From: Paenibacillus phocaeensis
Lineage (GTDB): Bacteria; Bacillota; Bacilli; Paenibacillales; Paenibacillaceae
DNA length: 64,000 bases
Assembly (NCBI RefSeq): GCF_900021165.1
Contig: NZ_FCOQ01000036.1
Span: 1 to 64,000 of the forward strand
Direction: 5' to 3'
Below are positions 42,711 to 49,909 of the stretch, one piece after another (the stretch's first letter is position 1; every line of letters begins with the position of its first letter). The position numbers were made by a program, and so were the translations under genes. The notes beneath the pieces are model-generated. The model searched no databases, was not told the origin of the DNA, and saw nothing but the letters and a program-made list of their open reading frames with translations.

Positions 42711-43010
42711 ATGGATGGATATGATGACAAAACCTCCGCGGACTTCGAATATGAGCGGTACGAGCTGCTCAAGGAATATCGGAGCGAGAACGATATCCCC
42801 GCGGATGACCTGCTGCCTCATGATACCCGAGTCGCCCAGGGCATCAGCGAAGAAGACGCCCCGTTAATGGACCCGGAAGATCCGTTCCCCGATGTGCCGG
42901 ATGCAGACGCTATTCAGAAGGACAGCCCGATCGATCCGGTTGCCCCCGATCCGGATGCCATGCACGGTACCGATTTGCTGAACGGCTTTGACGGCGACGA
43001 AACCGAATAA
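42711..43010 (+). CDS. Small acidic hypothetical protein
   Basis: 99-aa soluble protein, very rich in Asp/Glu/Pro, with no membrane segment or signal peptide. The first half (FEYERYELLKEYRSENDIPADDLLPHDTR) may be helical; the second half (DAPLMDPEDPFPDVPDADAIQKDSPIDPVAPDPDA) looks disordered. ATG at 42711 follows GGAAAGGAG. It is monocistronic, divergent from lacI and ends in a perfect terminator. Unrecognised; no function can be assigned. Confidence 0.7.
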   Translation: MDGYDDKTSADFEYERYELLKEYRSENDIPADDLLPHDTRVAQGISEEDAPLMDPEDPFPDVPDADAIQKDSPIDPVAPDPDAMHGTDLLNGFDGDETE

Positions 43011-43016
43011 ACCCTA

Positions 43017-43053
43017 CGAAAAGAAGCCTTCCGCACCGTACGGAAGGCTTCTG
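43017..43053. terminator. Bidirectional terminator
   Basis: AGAAGCCTTCCG (43022-43033) pairs perfectly with CGGAAGGCTTCT (43041-43052) around a seven-base loop, between convergent genes. Confidence 0.85.
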
Positions 43054-43063
43054 AATCTCACGG

Positions 43064-44143
43064 CTAGTCAAGGTCTGCGGCCCGGTACACCCGGTTACGG
43101 CCTTTCTCCTTTGCTTGATAAAGCGCCTGATCCGCCTTAACGAACAGCTCCTCTTCATCAATGTTCGGGTAAGTGGCGCTTCCCGCGGAAATCGTCAACT
43201 TCAGCTCCTCCCCATCCGGCAGCACGAAGGTATGATTCTCCACGTTGCTGCGCAGCCGTTCGGCGACCACCTTAATCTGTTCGGCATCGCAATGGTCAAC
43301 CAGGATCACGAACTCCTCGCCGCCCTTGCGGGCGATATGATCCCGGGGACGGAACGTCTCCCTCATCACATCGGCGATCTGCAGCAGCACGGCATCTCCT
43401 GCCGGATGGCCGTATTGATCGTTCACCCGCTTAAAATGGTCGATATCAACGATCAGCAAAGTGAAAGGAATGTTGTTGCGCTGGGCGGCGGCGACCTTGT
43501 GCTCCATCTTCATCTCGAACGCCCGGGAATTGTACAGGCTCGTTAAGAAATCGCGGTTCGCCGCCTCTCTCATGGTACGAATGGAATCGTCCTTGTTGCG
43601 TAAATAGTCCAGCATGGAAAACGTAAATAACCCGGCGCAAATCAGCAAAGGAAGATATAAACCGATCTCCTTGAAGGGACGGCCGTCGCTCAGAATCGTC
43701 ATCATCACCGACGTACTCGCGGCGCAGAGCGTAAACACGAGGACCAGGCGTGGAACCGTTGTTTTTCGCCTGCGCAGGAGCAAGAACCCGATCAAGAGCG
43801 TCACGGGGCCATTCACTGCGGCGATCGCCGAATAAATGCCGAAGCCATGCAGAAATAACATCCGGTAGAGTGCGATCAATAAAGTAGTAACGGTCCCTGA
43901 AATGCCGCCGCCCAGGTAGACCGAAATCAGGATAGGCAGCTGCCTGAAATCGGCCACAGCATGCCCCGAAACCGGAAAAGTGTAATACATCAGAATAATA
44001 CCTAACAACCCCAGAGCGCCGCCCAACAGGAGCCGGGAACCTAACGCCTTCTCCACTCGATCCGGTATTTTGTCTCTAATCATATATCCCAAAAAAATCG
44101 CAGTCGTTAGCAGCGTAAAATTGTTAAATAAGCTTTGCAGCAT
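43064..44143 (-). CDS. Diguanylate cyclase with 5TMR-LYT-like membrane sensor
   Basis: 359 aa. N-terminal six hydrophobic segments (about 1-185) resemble the 5TM receptor domain of LytS/YhcK proteins; SVYLGGGISGTVTTLLIALYRMLF is part of it. A C-terminal GGDEF domain (about 200-355) has DFLTSLYNSRAF, the metal-binding DIDHFKRVNDQYGH and the active-site KGGEEF, so it should make c-di-GMP. The usual RxxD inhibitory site is not evident at the position five residues before GGEEF (RPRDHIARKGGEEF contains RPRD further upstream). ATG at 44143 follows AGAGAGGA. Stimulus unknown. Confidence 0.9.
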   Translation of the reverse strand: MLQSLFNNFTLLTTAIFLGYMIRDKIPDRVEKALGSRLLLGGALGLLGIILMYYTFPVSGHAVADFRQLPILISVYLGGGISGTVTTLLIALYRMLFLHGFGIYSAIAAVNGPVTLLIGFLLLRRRKTTVPRLVLVFTLCAASTSVMMTILSDGRPFKEIGLYLPLLICAGLFTFSMLDYLRNKDDSIRTMREAANRDFLTSLYNSRAFEMKMEHKVAAAQRNNIPFTLLIVDIDHFKRVNDQYGHPAGDAVLLQIADVMRETFRPRDHIARKGGEEFVILVDHCDAEQIKVVAERLRSNVENHTFVLPDGEELKLTISAGSATYPNIDEEELFVKADQALYQAKEKGRNRVYRAADLD

Positions 44144-44297
44144 CCCATGTTCCTCTCTGATGTAAGGTGCATTGGTGAATAGGGATAGCATAACATATTA
44201 TATGGAAAATAATAAGATTTTTTTGCTATATTTCGATTATATTCGACAATATATGACATATCTAGTCGAGTCCATTTCTCTGCGCGGATCAGCGTGA

Positions 44298-44303
44298 TAT
44301 AAT
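44298..44303 (+). promoter_or_regulatory. Extended -10 promoter element before the ThrE genes
   Basis: GTGATATAAT carries the TG dinucleotide one base before a consensus TATAAT. It is 29 bases before the start of the first exporter gene. No strong -35 is visible, which fits an extended -10 type. Confidence 0.5.
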
Positions 44304-44332
44304 GGCGTCAGATGCTTGAAAGGGTGACGGTG

Positions 44333-45091
44333 ATGAATAGCACGGCTGCGGTCCAGGGACAGGAGCCTGTACAGGTCTGCCTATTGGCGGGAAAAATCAT
44401 GCTTCAAAGCGGAGCGGAAACCTACCGCGTGGAGGACACGATGACCCGGATGGCCGAGGCGCTGGGGCTGCCGGGCTCGCATAGTTATGTGACGCCGACA
44501 GGGATCGTCTTCCAATCCGGTGAAGCGGAATCAGCCAAGCTGATTCGCATCGTGGAGCGGACAACCGATCTGCAGAAGGTATCCGCGGTGAACGACATCT
44601 CTCGGAGGCTGGGCAGCGGAGATCTCACGGCGGCGGAGGCCTATGCCTCGCTGCTGCGAATCGAGAAGGAGAAGCACGCCTACCCGATGCCGCTGCAGAT
44701 GGCGGCGGCGGCCTTGTCGAGCGGCTGCTTCACGCTGATGTTCCGCGGCCAACTGACCGATTTCCTGCCGGGCATATTATGCGGCGGTTTGGGGTTCGCC
44801 GCGTACCTGCTGTTCCATCGGTTGGTCAAGGTGAAGTTTTTCGCCGAATTTACCGCTGCTTTGCTGATCGGTTTGCTGGCCCTGGGTTTTGTACAGTTAT
44901 CCATCGGCCGGGAGTTGGATAAGATCATTATCGGTTCCGTCATGCCGCTGGTACCGGGTTTGCTGATCACCAATGCGGTCCGGGACCTGATGGCGGGTCA
45001 TCTCGTGTCCGGGTTGTCGCGCGGGGCGGAGGCCTTCCTGACCGCCTTTGCCATCGGGGCCGGGATTGCCGTCGTGTTTACCTTGTTGTAA
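44333..45091 (+). CDS. Threonine/serine exporter, ThrE N-terminal (DUF1212) subunit
   Basis: Membrane protein of 252 aa. The cytosolic N-terminal half (LLAGKIMLQSGAETYRVEDTMTRMAEALG...VTPTGIVFQS, then RLGSGDLTAAEAYASLLRI) is the ThrE/DUF1212 hydrolase-like domain; about five membrane helices follow, with GSVMPLVPGLLITNAVRDLMAGHLVSGLSRG. In actinobacterial ThrE this is fused to the second half, here the next gene. ATG at 44333 follows AAAGGGTGACGG. Likely exports threonine or serine. Confidence 0.88.
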   Translation: MNSTAAVQGQEPVQVCLLAGKIMLQSGAETYRVEDTMTRMAEALGLPGSHSYVTPTGIVFQSGEAESAKLIRIVERTTDLQKVSAVNDISRRLGSGDLTAAEAYASLLRIEKEKHAYPMPLQMAAAALSSGCFTLMFRGQLTDFLPGILCGGLGFAAYLLFHRLVKVKFFAEFTAALLIGLLALGFVQLSIGRELDKIIIGSVMPLVPGLLITNAVRDLMAGHLVSGLSRGAEAFLTAFAIGAGIAVVFTLL

Positions 45092-45118
45092 CTAGAGCGG
45101 AAGGAGACCTGCCGTCCG

Positions 45119-45571
45119 ATGTATATCCTCGTGCATTTGCTTGTCAGTTTTATCGCCTCAGGGGCTTTTGGCATCCTCTTTAATGCACCCAAGCGAACGC
45201 TGCTCCAATGCGGCCTGTCCGGCATGGTCGGCTGGATGGTCTATCTCTTGCTGGAGCCGCGGATGGACAGCGTATTTTCGACCGTTGCCGCGACCTTTCT
45301 GGTGGGTGCTTTAAGCCAGCTGTTTGCCCGGATTTACAAGAAGCCGGTCATTATCTTCAGCGTAGCCGGCATCATCCCGTTGGTTCCCGGCGGGCTGGCG
45401 TACGACGCCATGCGCCGCTTCGTGGAGAACGAATACGACCTTGCGGTCGAGCTTGCCGCCAAAGCTTTTCTCCTGTCCGGGTCGATCGCGATCGGGCTGG
45501 TCTTGTCCGAAGTGCTAGGTCAACTTCTGATCCGGCGGGTACCGCGCCTCCGCAGGCGAACGGCCAAATAA
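45119..45571 (+). CDS. Threonine/serine exporter, ThrE C-terminal (DUF3815) subunit
   Basis: 150-aa protein with four to five membrane helices and the conserved GIIPLVPGGLAYDAMRRFVENEY motif of the DUF3815 half of ThrE. A basic C terminus RRVPRLRRRTAK follows the last helix. GGAAGGAG precedes the ATG. It starts 27 bases after the first subunit gene, so both halves of the split exporter are made together. Confidence 0.88.
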   Translation: MYILVHLLVSFIASGAFGILFNAPKRTLLQCGLSGMVGWMVYLLLEPRMDSVFSTVAATFLVGALSQLFARIYKKPVIIFSVAGIIPLVPGGLAYDAMRRFVENEYDLAVELAAKAFLLSGSIAIGLVLSEVLGQLLIRRVPRLRRRTAK

Positions 45572-45589
45572 AAAACAGCGCCAATCCGC

Positions 45590-46453
45590 TTATAGCGGCG
45601 ACGCCGATTTCATCCAGAACGTGTTCATATAAACCATTTCAAACCCGCATCGCAACATGTTCACATGACTGGCCGATGCAAACTCAACATCGGTATACAC
45701 CCGCGTCAGCCCCAGCGCTGAGGCGGCTTGCAGTCTGTGCCGGATCAAGGCGGTCTGGACGCCCTGCCTCCGGTGCTCCGGAAACGTGAAGTCGTTAGCC
45801 AAATACCCCGTTTCCCTGCGGATAAATAGTGACCCGATCCCTGCGGGCTCTCCTCCAATCCAAGCCACGTAATTTTGAAAATCCGCCCGGTAGAAATACC
45901 GGCTCTTCTGTTGTACCTTGGCTTCCTCCAAGGCGGAACCGTCTCCGCCGCGCGACCGCTCGATGAGTTGGATCAATGAGAGAGCCCCTGCCTCGTCAGC
46001 AACCCGGGAGACGGCGATGTCCTTCCTGGCCTGAGCCTGTGCCGGCTTCGCCTGCTCCAGATTCTCTCCAATTCGTTCCAGTTTGAGAAAAGCAAGCTGC
46101 AGCCTCGGCACGAACCCCCGTGCCGCCAAAACTTCCGCCACTTCGCCGGTTTGCCGGTCCGGGCTCATGTCGAAGCAGGGATCGATGCCTGCCGCAGTAT
46201 ATGTCCCGAGAATCTCAGGCAACCGATCCAAATCTGCCGGGCCAAAGCCGATAACGCGATTATAATAGCTGGACGCGGGGGACGACGCATCCAGCAGCAG
46301 CGTGGTCCCGCCGATCCGCGTCACCGTCAGTCGGGCGGATTCCGCCAAATACAAGGATCGCTCATGATTAAATTGAGTCAATTCCGTCTCCAGGTGAATC
46401 ATTCGCTCCACATCGTTCAGGATGGGATGGTTCTGCGGGGAGGCGTTTCCCAT
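45590..46453 (-). CDS. GNAT-family N-acetyltransferase
   Basis: 287 aa with the acetyl-CoA-binding GNAT core at the C terminus: YVAWIGGEPAGIGSLFI (strand 4), TFPEHRRQGVQTALIRHRL (the pyrophosphate loop Q/RxxGxG/A in a variant form, RRQGVQTA), and a C-terminal NMLRCGFEMVY. The N-terminal ~120 residues are an extra domain of unknown role, as in tandem GNAT proteins. AAGGAGGG precedes the ATG at 46453; the open frame to 46603 has no better site. It converges with the exporter operon. Substrate unknown. Confidence 0.85.
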   Translation of the reverse strand: MGNASPQNHPILNDVERMIHLETELTQFNHERSLYLAESARLTVTRIGGTTLLLDASSPASSYYNRVIGFGPADLDRLPEILGTYTAAGIDPCFDMSPDRQTGEVAEVLAARGFVPRLQLAFLKLERIGENLEQAKPAQAQARKDIAVSRVADEAGALSLIQLIERSRGGDGSALEEAKVQQKSRYFYRADFQNYVAWIGGEPAGIGSLFIRRETGYLANDFTFPEHRRQGVQTALIRHRLQAASALGLTRVYTDVEFASASHVNMLRCGFEMVYMNTFWMKSASPL

Positions 46454-46592
46454 CGGCGTTCCCTCCTTATTGTACACACGCGCAGGAAATAGGTTCCCTA
46501 ATTCAAGCGACGGGCAAGTTTGCTGTGAAGCCATTTTAACACACCCGGTTCGCAAAGTGCATTTTACATCTTCTATACGGCGGCGAGCGTGA

Positions 46593-46598
46593 TATAAT
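46593..46598 (+). promoter_or_regulatory. Extended -10 promoter element before the AEC transporter gene
   Basis: GAGCGTGATATAAT repeats almost the same context as the ThrE promoter: GCGTGATATAAT is identical at both places. TG precedes TATAAT by one base. It is 40 bases before the start of the AEC gene. Confidence 0.5.
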
Positions 46599-46638
46599 AA
46601 CAAGCAACTGTGAATAAGAAAGAAGTGAACACCTAGAG

Positions 46639-47562
46639 ATGATCGGCGATATTGTGCTCGATGTCGTTTTGCCTATTTTTGTCTTGATCGGATTAGGGGC
46701 CTTGATGCAGCGCGCTTTCAGACTGGATTTGTACACGCTGGCCAAGATCAATTTCTACTTCGTAACGCCCGCAGTCGTATTCATGAGCATGTACGAATCG
46801 GAAATGTCGGCGGAACTGCTGGGGAGCGTTACAGGGTTTTACATTTTGTACGTCTTGCTGCTGTACGGGGTCAGTCTGCTTGTCAGCCGGCGCCTGAAGT
46901 TCGGGCCGGGCATGCGGGCCGCCTTTGCCAACAGCCTGATCCTCGACAACTCCGGCAATTACGGACTGCCGATCAACCAATTGGCCTTCAAAGGCGATCC
47001 GTTGGCCACTTCGGTCCAAGCGTTGGTGATGACGTTCCAGAGCCTGGTCACGTTTACTTTCGGCGTGATGTCCGTTCAAAGGGCGAAATCCGGCGGCACG
47101 CTGAAAGCGGCGCTGATCGGCTTCCTGAAGATGCCCGTGCCTTACGCCCTAGTGCTGGGAATGGCGCTGCACATGCTCCGGTGGCCGATTCCTTATTTCG
47201 TGGCTAAGCCGCTCGGGTATATCGCCGATTCAATGGTCGCCATCGCTTTGCTGACGCTGGGCGCGCAAATCATCAAATATCCGCTCCGGCTCGACCGGAT
47301 CGACGTTTATGTCAGCGTAGCGCTGCGCCTGCTGATCGGACCGGCTATCGGATTCGCGCTGGTGTTGGCGCTGGGCCTCAAGGGGATTCCGGCCCAAGCT
47401 CTGTTGATCGCTTCCGGCATGCCGACCGGCGTGAACAGTACGATTCTGGCGGAGGAGTACGACAACGAGCCGGATTTCGCCTCGCAAACCGTGCTGATCT
47501 CGACGCTGCTGAACATCATTACGATGACGGCGCTGATTTCCTTATCCCAATACGTCGGATAA
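46639..47562 (+). CDS. AEC-family transporter (auxin efflux carrier-like)
   Basis: 307-aa membrane permease with about ten helices. N-terminal VLIGLGALMQRAFRLDLYTLAKINFYFVTPAVVF and NSLILDNSGNYGLPINQLAF, and the C-terminal IASGMPTGVNSTILAEEYDNEPDFASQTVLISTLLNI are hallmarks of the AEC group, often organic-acid or other anion carriers. The ribosome site is weak (AGAAGTGA). It ends at a very stable terminator. The substrate is unknown. Confidence 0.9.
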   Translation: MIGDIVLDVVLPIFVLIGLGALMQRAFRLDLYTLAKINFYFVTPAVVFMSMYESEMSAELLGSVTGFYILYVLLLYGVSLLVSRRLKFGPGMRAAFANSLILDNSGNYGLPINQLAFKGDPLATSVQALVMTFQSLVTFTFGVMSVQRAKSGGTLKAALIGFLKMPVPYALVLGMALHMLRWPIPYFVAKPLGYIADSMVAIALLTLGAQIIKYPLRLDRIDVYVSVALRLLIGPAIGFALVLALGLKGIPAQALLIASGMPTGVNSTILAEEYDNEPDFASQTVLISTLLNIITMTALISLSQYVG

Positions 47563-47564
47563 AT

Positions 47565-47606
47565 AGAGTAGGACGGGGGCGGCTAGCCCCCGTCCTACTC
47601 TATTAT
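47565..47606 (+). terminator. Terminator of the AEC gene
   Basis: AGAGTAGGACGGGGGC and GCCCCCGTCCTACTCT pair perfectly around a five-base loop, followed by a T-rich tail. It also marks the left edge of the AT-rich island. Confidence 0.92.
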
Positions 47607-47779
47607 TTCCCTGTATACCCCATATACCCCAGATACTCTTTTAAAGTTGCTATTGTTTTTAACATAGTTTTTTTATGTTTATGGATTTTTACGATAAAAG
47701 CTATAACAATAAAAAAAACTAAAGAATTGATGATAGTAAACAAATAGATGATTGGAACAGAAAATGACCAAGAGCCCAT
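47603..47779 (-). CDS. Tiny single-span membrane protein (58 aa)
   Basis: Too short for routine gene finding, but well supported: ATG at 47779 follows AAGGGGGAT at normal spacing. The peptide starts MGSWSFSVPIIYLFTIINSL, has one membrane helix (about 8-31), then a basic tail (KIHKHKKT) and GYMGYTGK at the end. It lies 12 bases after the neighbouring 53-aa membrane peptide gene, in the same direction, so the two form an operon. Unrecognised; toxin, bacteriocin immunity or accessory peptide roles are all possible. Strongly AT-rich. Confidence 0.6.
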   Translation of the reverse strand: MGSWSFSVPIIYLFTIINSLVFFIVIAFIVKIHKHKKTMLKTIATLKEYLGYMGYTGK

Positions 47780-47791
47780 GTGAGATCCCCC

Positions 47792-47953
47792 TTATCTTTT
47801 CTTTATTAGCCCCAAAACATTTTGTAGTTCCCTATCAATTTTATTCTTGCTAAATAGATAAAAAAACAGAAGAAGGAAAACGAAAAACAATAATACTTCA
47901 CTTGCTAGTAGTAGATAAATCGATAATTCATGTAAAAGTAATTTAAAATTCAT
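47792..47953 (-). CDS. Tiny single-span membrane protein (53 aa)
   Basis: ATG at 47953 follows AAAGGTGAG. The peptide starts MNFKLLLHELSIYLLLASEV and has one long membrane helix (about 11-37), followed by a charged tail ending LGLIKKR. It is the first gene of a two-peptide minus-strand operon with the 58-aa peptide, and is divergent from the secreted protein at 48051. Layout (short N terminus, helix, basic amphipathic tail) is shared with its partner, although the sequences differ. Unrecognised. Confidence 0.6.
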   Translation of the reverse strand: MNFKLLLHELSIYLLLASEVLLFFVFLLLFFYLFSKNKIDRELQNVLGLIKKR

Positions 47954-48050
47954 TATTATCTCACCTTTACTATATTTTGGTTGACAAATAAAATATAACA
48001 TACTAACATTTTATTTGTAAAATATCCCAAAATTAAGGAGGTAGAATTTC

Positions 48051-48812
48051 ATGAAAAAGGCATTGGCTTCAATTGTTTTGTCGACAGTTCTAGTATTTTC
48101 ATCTGTTCCCGCAGCATTTGCAAATGAAGTAGTCCAACCTGTAGGGATTTCTGATGAGGTTTTGTCGGAGTTGACTTTAAAAATGGACGAGCTTGGAATT
48201 CCGAGGGAAACTCAATTGGCTCTAATTAGCAAACTTGAGTCAGGTCAAATGATTGATTCAGATAATCCTGCAATGAGAGATCAAGGTGTTACTGAGCAGA
48301 TCAAGATTTCTGATAAAGAAACAATTATAAGAACCACATATCCAGACGGATCAGTTAGACAGTCAAAAATCGACAGTACTGAGGCGGAAATAGAAATAAT
48401 TGAAGTAGAAGATGCTGAGGATCAAGAAATTACTCCATTTGCATCGGTAGGAGGAGGAACATCGACACCTGGTACTGGGTATACAATTTATAGAAATGTT
48501 ACCGTAGCAGAAGATTCTACACTTATTAAGTGCAACTATAAAGCCGATTATGTCCGAGTAGCATCTGGTTATGGATATTCTTACATTAACGATGTTTACG
48601 ATCCTTATATTAGTGTAGCAGGTGGGAGTTATAACCGGGTTTACTTTGGGGTTGACAATCCGCAGGAAACTTCTGGAGTTAATGGGAGACCTGCTAGAGC
48701 ATCTCTTGTTTTTGACGCAACTGTGCTCGGATACTTTCAGAACACTTATGGGCTTTACTTATATGTTTCCACAATAGCTAATATAGTCACGGCACAGTTT
48801 GAAACGACTTAA
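48051..48812 (+). CDS. Secreted protein of unknown function
   Basis: 253 aa with a clear signal peptide: MKKALASIVLSTVLVFSSVPAAFA, cleavage probably after AFA. Residues ~25-130 look like a helical, acidic pro-region (many Glu/Asp, ending EDAEDQEITPFASVGGG). Residues ~135-253 are Tyr/Val/Thr-rich and probably beta-sheet, with one Cys. Such a pro-plus-beta layout is seen in secreted bacteriocins and wall proteins, but I recognise no family. AAGGAGG precedes the ATG. Base composition is clearly more AT-rich than the surrounding core genes, and it lies in the accessory island. Confidence 0.75.
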   Translation: MKKALASIVLSTVLVFSSVPAAFANEVVQPVGISDEVLSELTLKMDELGIPRETQLALISKLESGQMIDSDNPAMRDQGVTEQIKISDKETIIRTTYPDGSVRQSKIDSTEAEIEIIEVEDAEDQEITPFASVGGGTSTPGTGYTIYRNVTVAEDSTLIKCNYKADYVRVASGYGYSYINDVYDPYISVAGGSYNRVYFGVDNPQETSGVNGRPARASLVFDATVLGYFQNTYGLYLYVSTIANIVTAQFETT

Positions 48813-48835
48813 TCCTTGGTTTTAAGTAATAAACA

Positions 48836-48905
48836 ATATTGAGTAGGAGGCGGCGGCATCCCTGTCCTCTCACAAAACCTAGCATGTGGGTACGTACTCG
48901 GCATT
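48836..48905 (-). mobile_element. Possible remnant of a group II intron 3' end
   Basis: On the minus strand the segment reads GCCGAGTACGTACCCACATG, then TTTTGTGAGAGGACAGGG, and ends CCTCCTACTCAAT. This is reminiscent of the 3' ends of bacterial group II introns, which often close with a CCTCCTACTCGAT-type sequence. No reverse-transcriptase ORF remains. The match is from memory of typical intron ends and is weak. Confidence 0.35.
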
Positions 48906-49159
48906 TCCAGAAAAGGTTAACGAAGTTCCAGGTAACCAGAAAGCAAACTTTTCAGCCCTTTCGCTTCCCAGTAGGAAGTCGGGAGGGCTTTATTTGTGTT
49001 ACAGCCATTTCTCATGCCCCCAGCGGGAGCTTGCCATTGCTTTGCAAGCCTAATCTTGGACTTCGAGTGCTCGAAGTTCAAGAAAACGAGTCCATACTCG
49101 TTTACATTGATTCCAGAGGTACATTAGAGTCTTCTTTGAATCCACTGGTCGAATTTCTC
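48906..49159. other. Non-coding stretch inside the accessory island
   Basis: No supported gene. CTTCGAG-TG-CTCGAAG at 49061-49076 is a perfect short palindrome. The remaining sequence looks like decayed mobile DNA between the intron-like remnant and the IS630 fragment. Confidence 0.4.
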
Positions 49160-49410
49160 TCAATAGCCCTTGGCTGAGGCTAACCGGAAGTAACCGACCA
49201 TGAATGCTTGGACATTGGTTAGGATTTCAGCAGTGTGTAGTAATAGACGTTGTTGATCGCATCCGCTTCCAACCATTTCCAAAATCCTTCAACAAGATTA
49301 AGCTCTGGACTATAAGGCGGTGGAAATACCAGCTCAAGACAATACTTGTTTTCTTGAAGGAAATTCAAAAGCAGTTTCGTATGGATTCGAGAAAAATCGG
49401 GTTGGAGAAT
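49160..49410 (-). pseudogene. IS630-family transposase, C-terminal fragment with frameshift
   Basis: Reading the minus strand, one frame gives RIHTKLLLNFLQENKYCLEL, then VFPPPYSPELNLVEGFWKWL and EADAINNVYYYT, the conserved DDE (PYSPELNxxE) end of IS630 transposases with its catalytic Glu. About residue 65 the frame shifts, and the neighbouring frame continues AEILTNVQAFMVGYFRLASAKGY to a stop at 49160. The 5' two thirds are missing. So this is a dead insertion sequence. Confidence 0.75.
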
Positions 49411-49616
49411 ATACTTTTTTATAACAACTGCCGTACCCGAAGAAACAAACTAACCCCCTCTGAGAATACAGAAACCAGCTTGTTGTCTATGTTTTTTCAA
49501 TGTCCACTAAACGGGGTCTTGACCATTGAACAGAGCTTACGTTATATTATATAAATCACTTTTTACATAAATACACAATTTATCATAATGTTAGTTATAA
49601 AAGGAGGATATGAATA

Positions 49617-49871
49617 ATGTTTAGAAGCTCACCAGAACGGATTAATTCTAAATCTATTGCTTCTCTAATTTTAGGTGTTTTATCTTTAGTAATACCATTT
49701 TTAGGTTTTCTTTTAGCAGTAATTTCAATTATTTTGGCAAGACAGGCATCAAATGAAATTACTAGGTCCAATGATTCCGGTAAAGGCTTAGCACTTGCAG
49801 GACTGGCTTGTGGAACACTTAGTCTAACATTTTATTTTTTACTAATTCTATATTATGTATTTTATTGGTAG
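49617..49871 (+). CDS. DUF4190-type small membrane protein
   Basis: 84-aa protein with two membrane helices (about 13-41 and 57-82) joined by a polar loop RQASNEITRSNDSGKGLALAG. The pattern SIASLILGVLSLVIPFLGFLLAVISIILAR...GLALAGLACGTLSL is typical of DUF4190 proteins, whose role is unknown. AAAGGAGG lies ahead of the ATG. It is AT-rich and is the last gene of the island. Confidence 0.8.
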   Translation: MFRSSPERINSKSIASLILGVLSLVIPFLGFLLAVISIILARQASNEITRSNDSGKGLALAGLACGTLSLTFYFLLILYYVFYW

Positions 49872-49902
49872 TCTGCCCAGGTTTACTGGACAGACTTCTT
49901 TT
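49870..49902 (+). terminator. Terminator after the DUF4190 gene
   Basis: AGTCTG-C-CCAG pairs with CTGG-A-CAGACT around a short loop and is followed by a T-rich tail, overlapping the stop codon. Confidence 0.7.
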
Positions 49903-49909
49903 ACCGGGA

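Noticed and set aside
48839..49177. 112-codon plus-strand frame in the accessory island
   Set aside because: It overlaps mobile-element debris and lacks a ribosome site and protein-like features.
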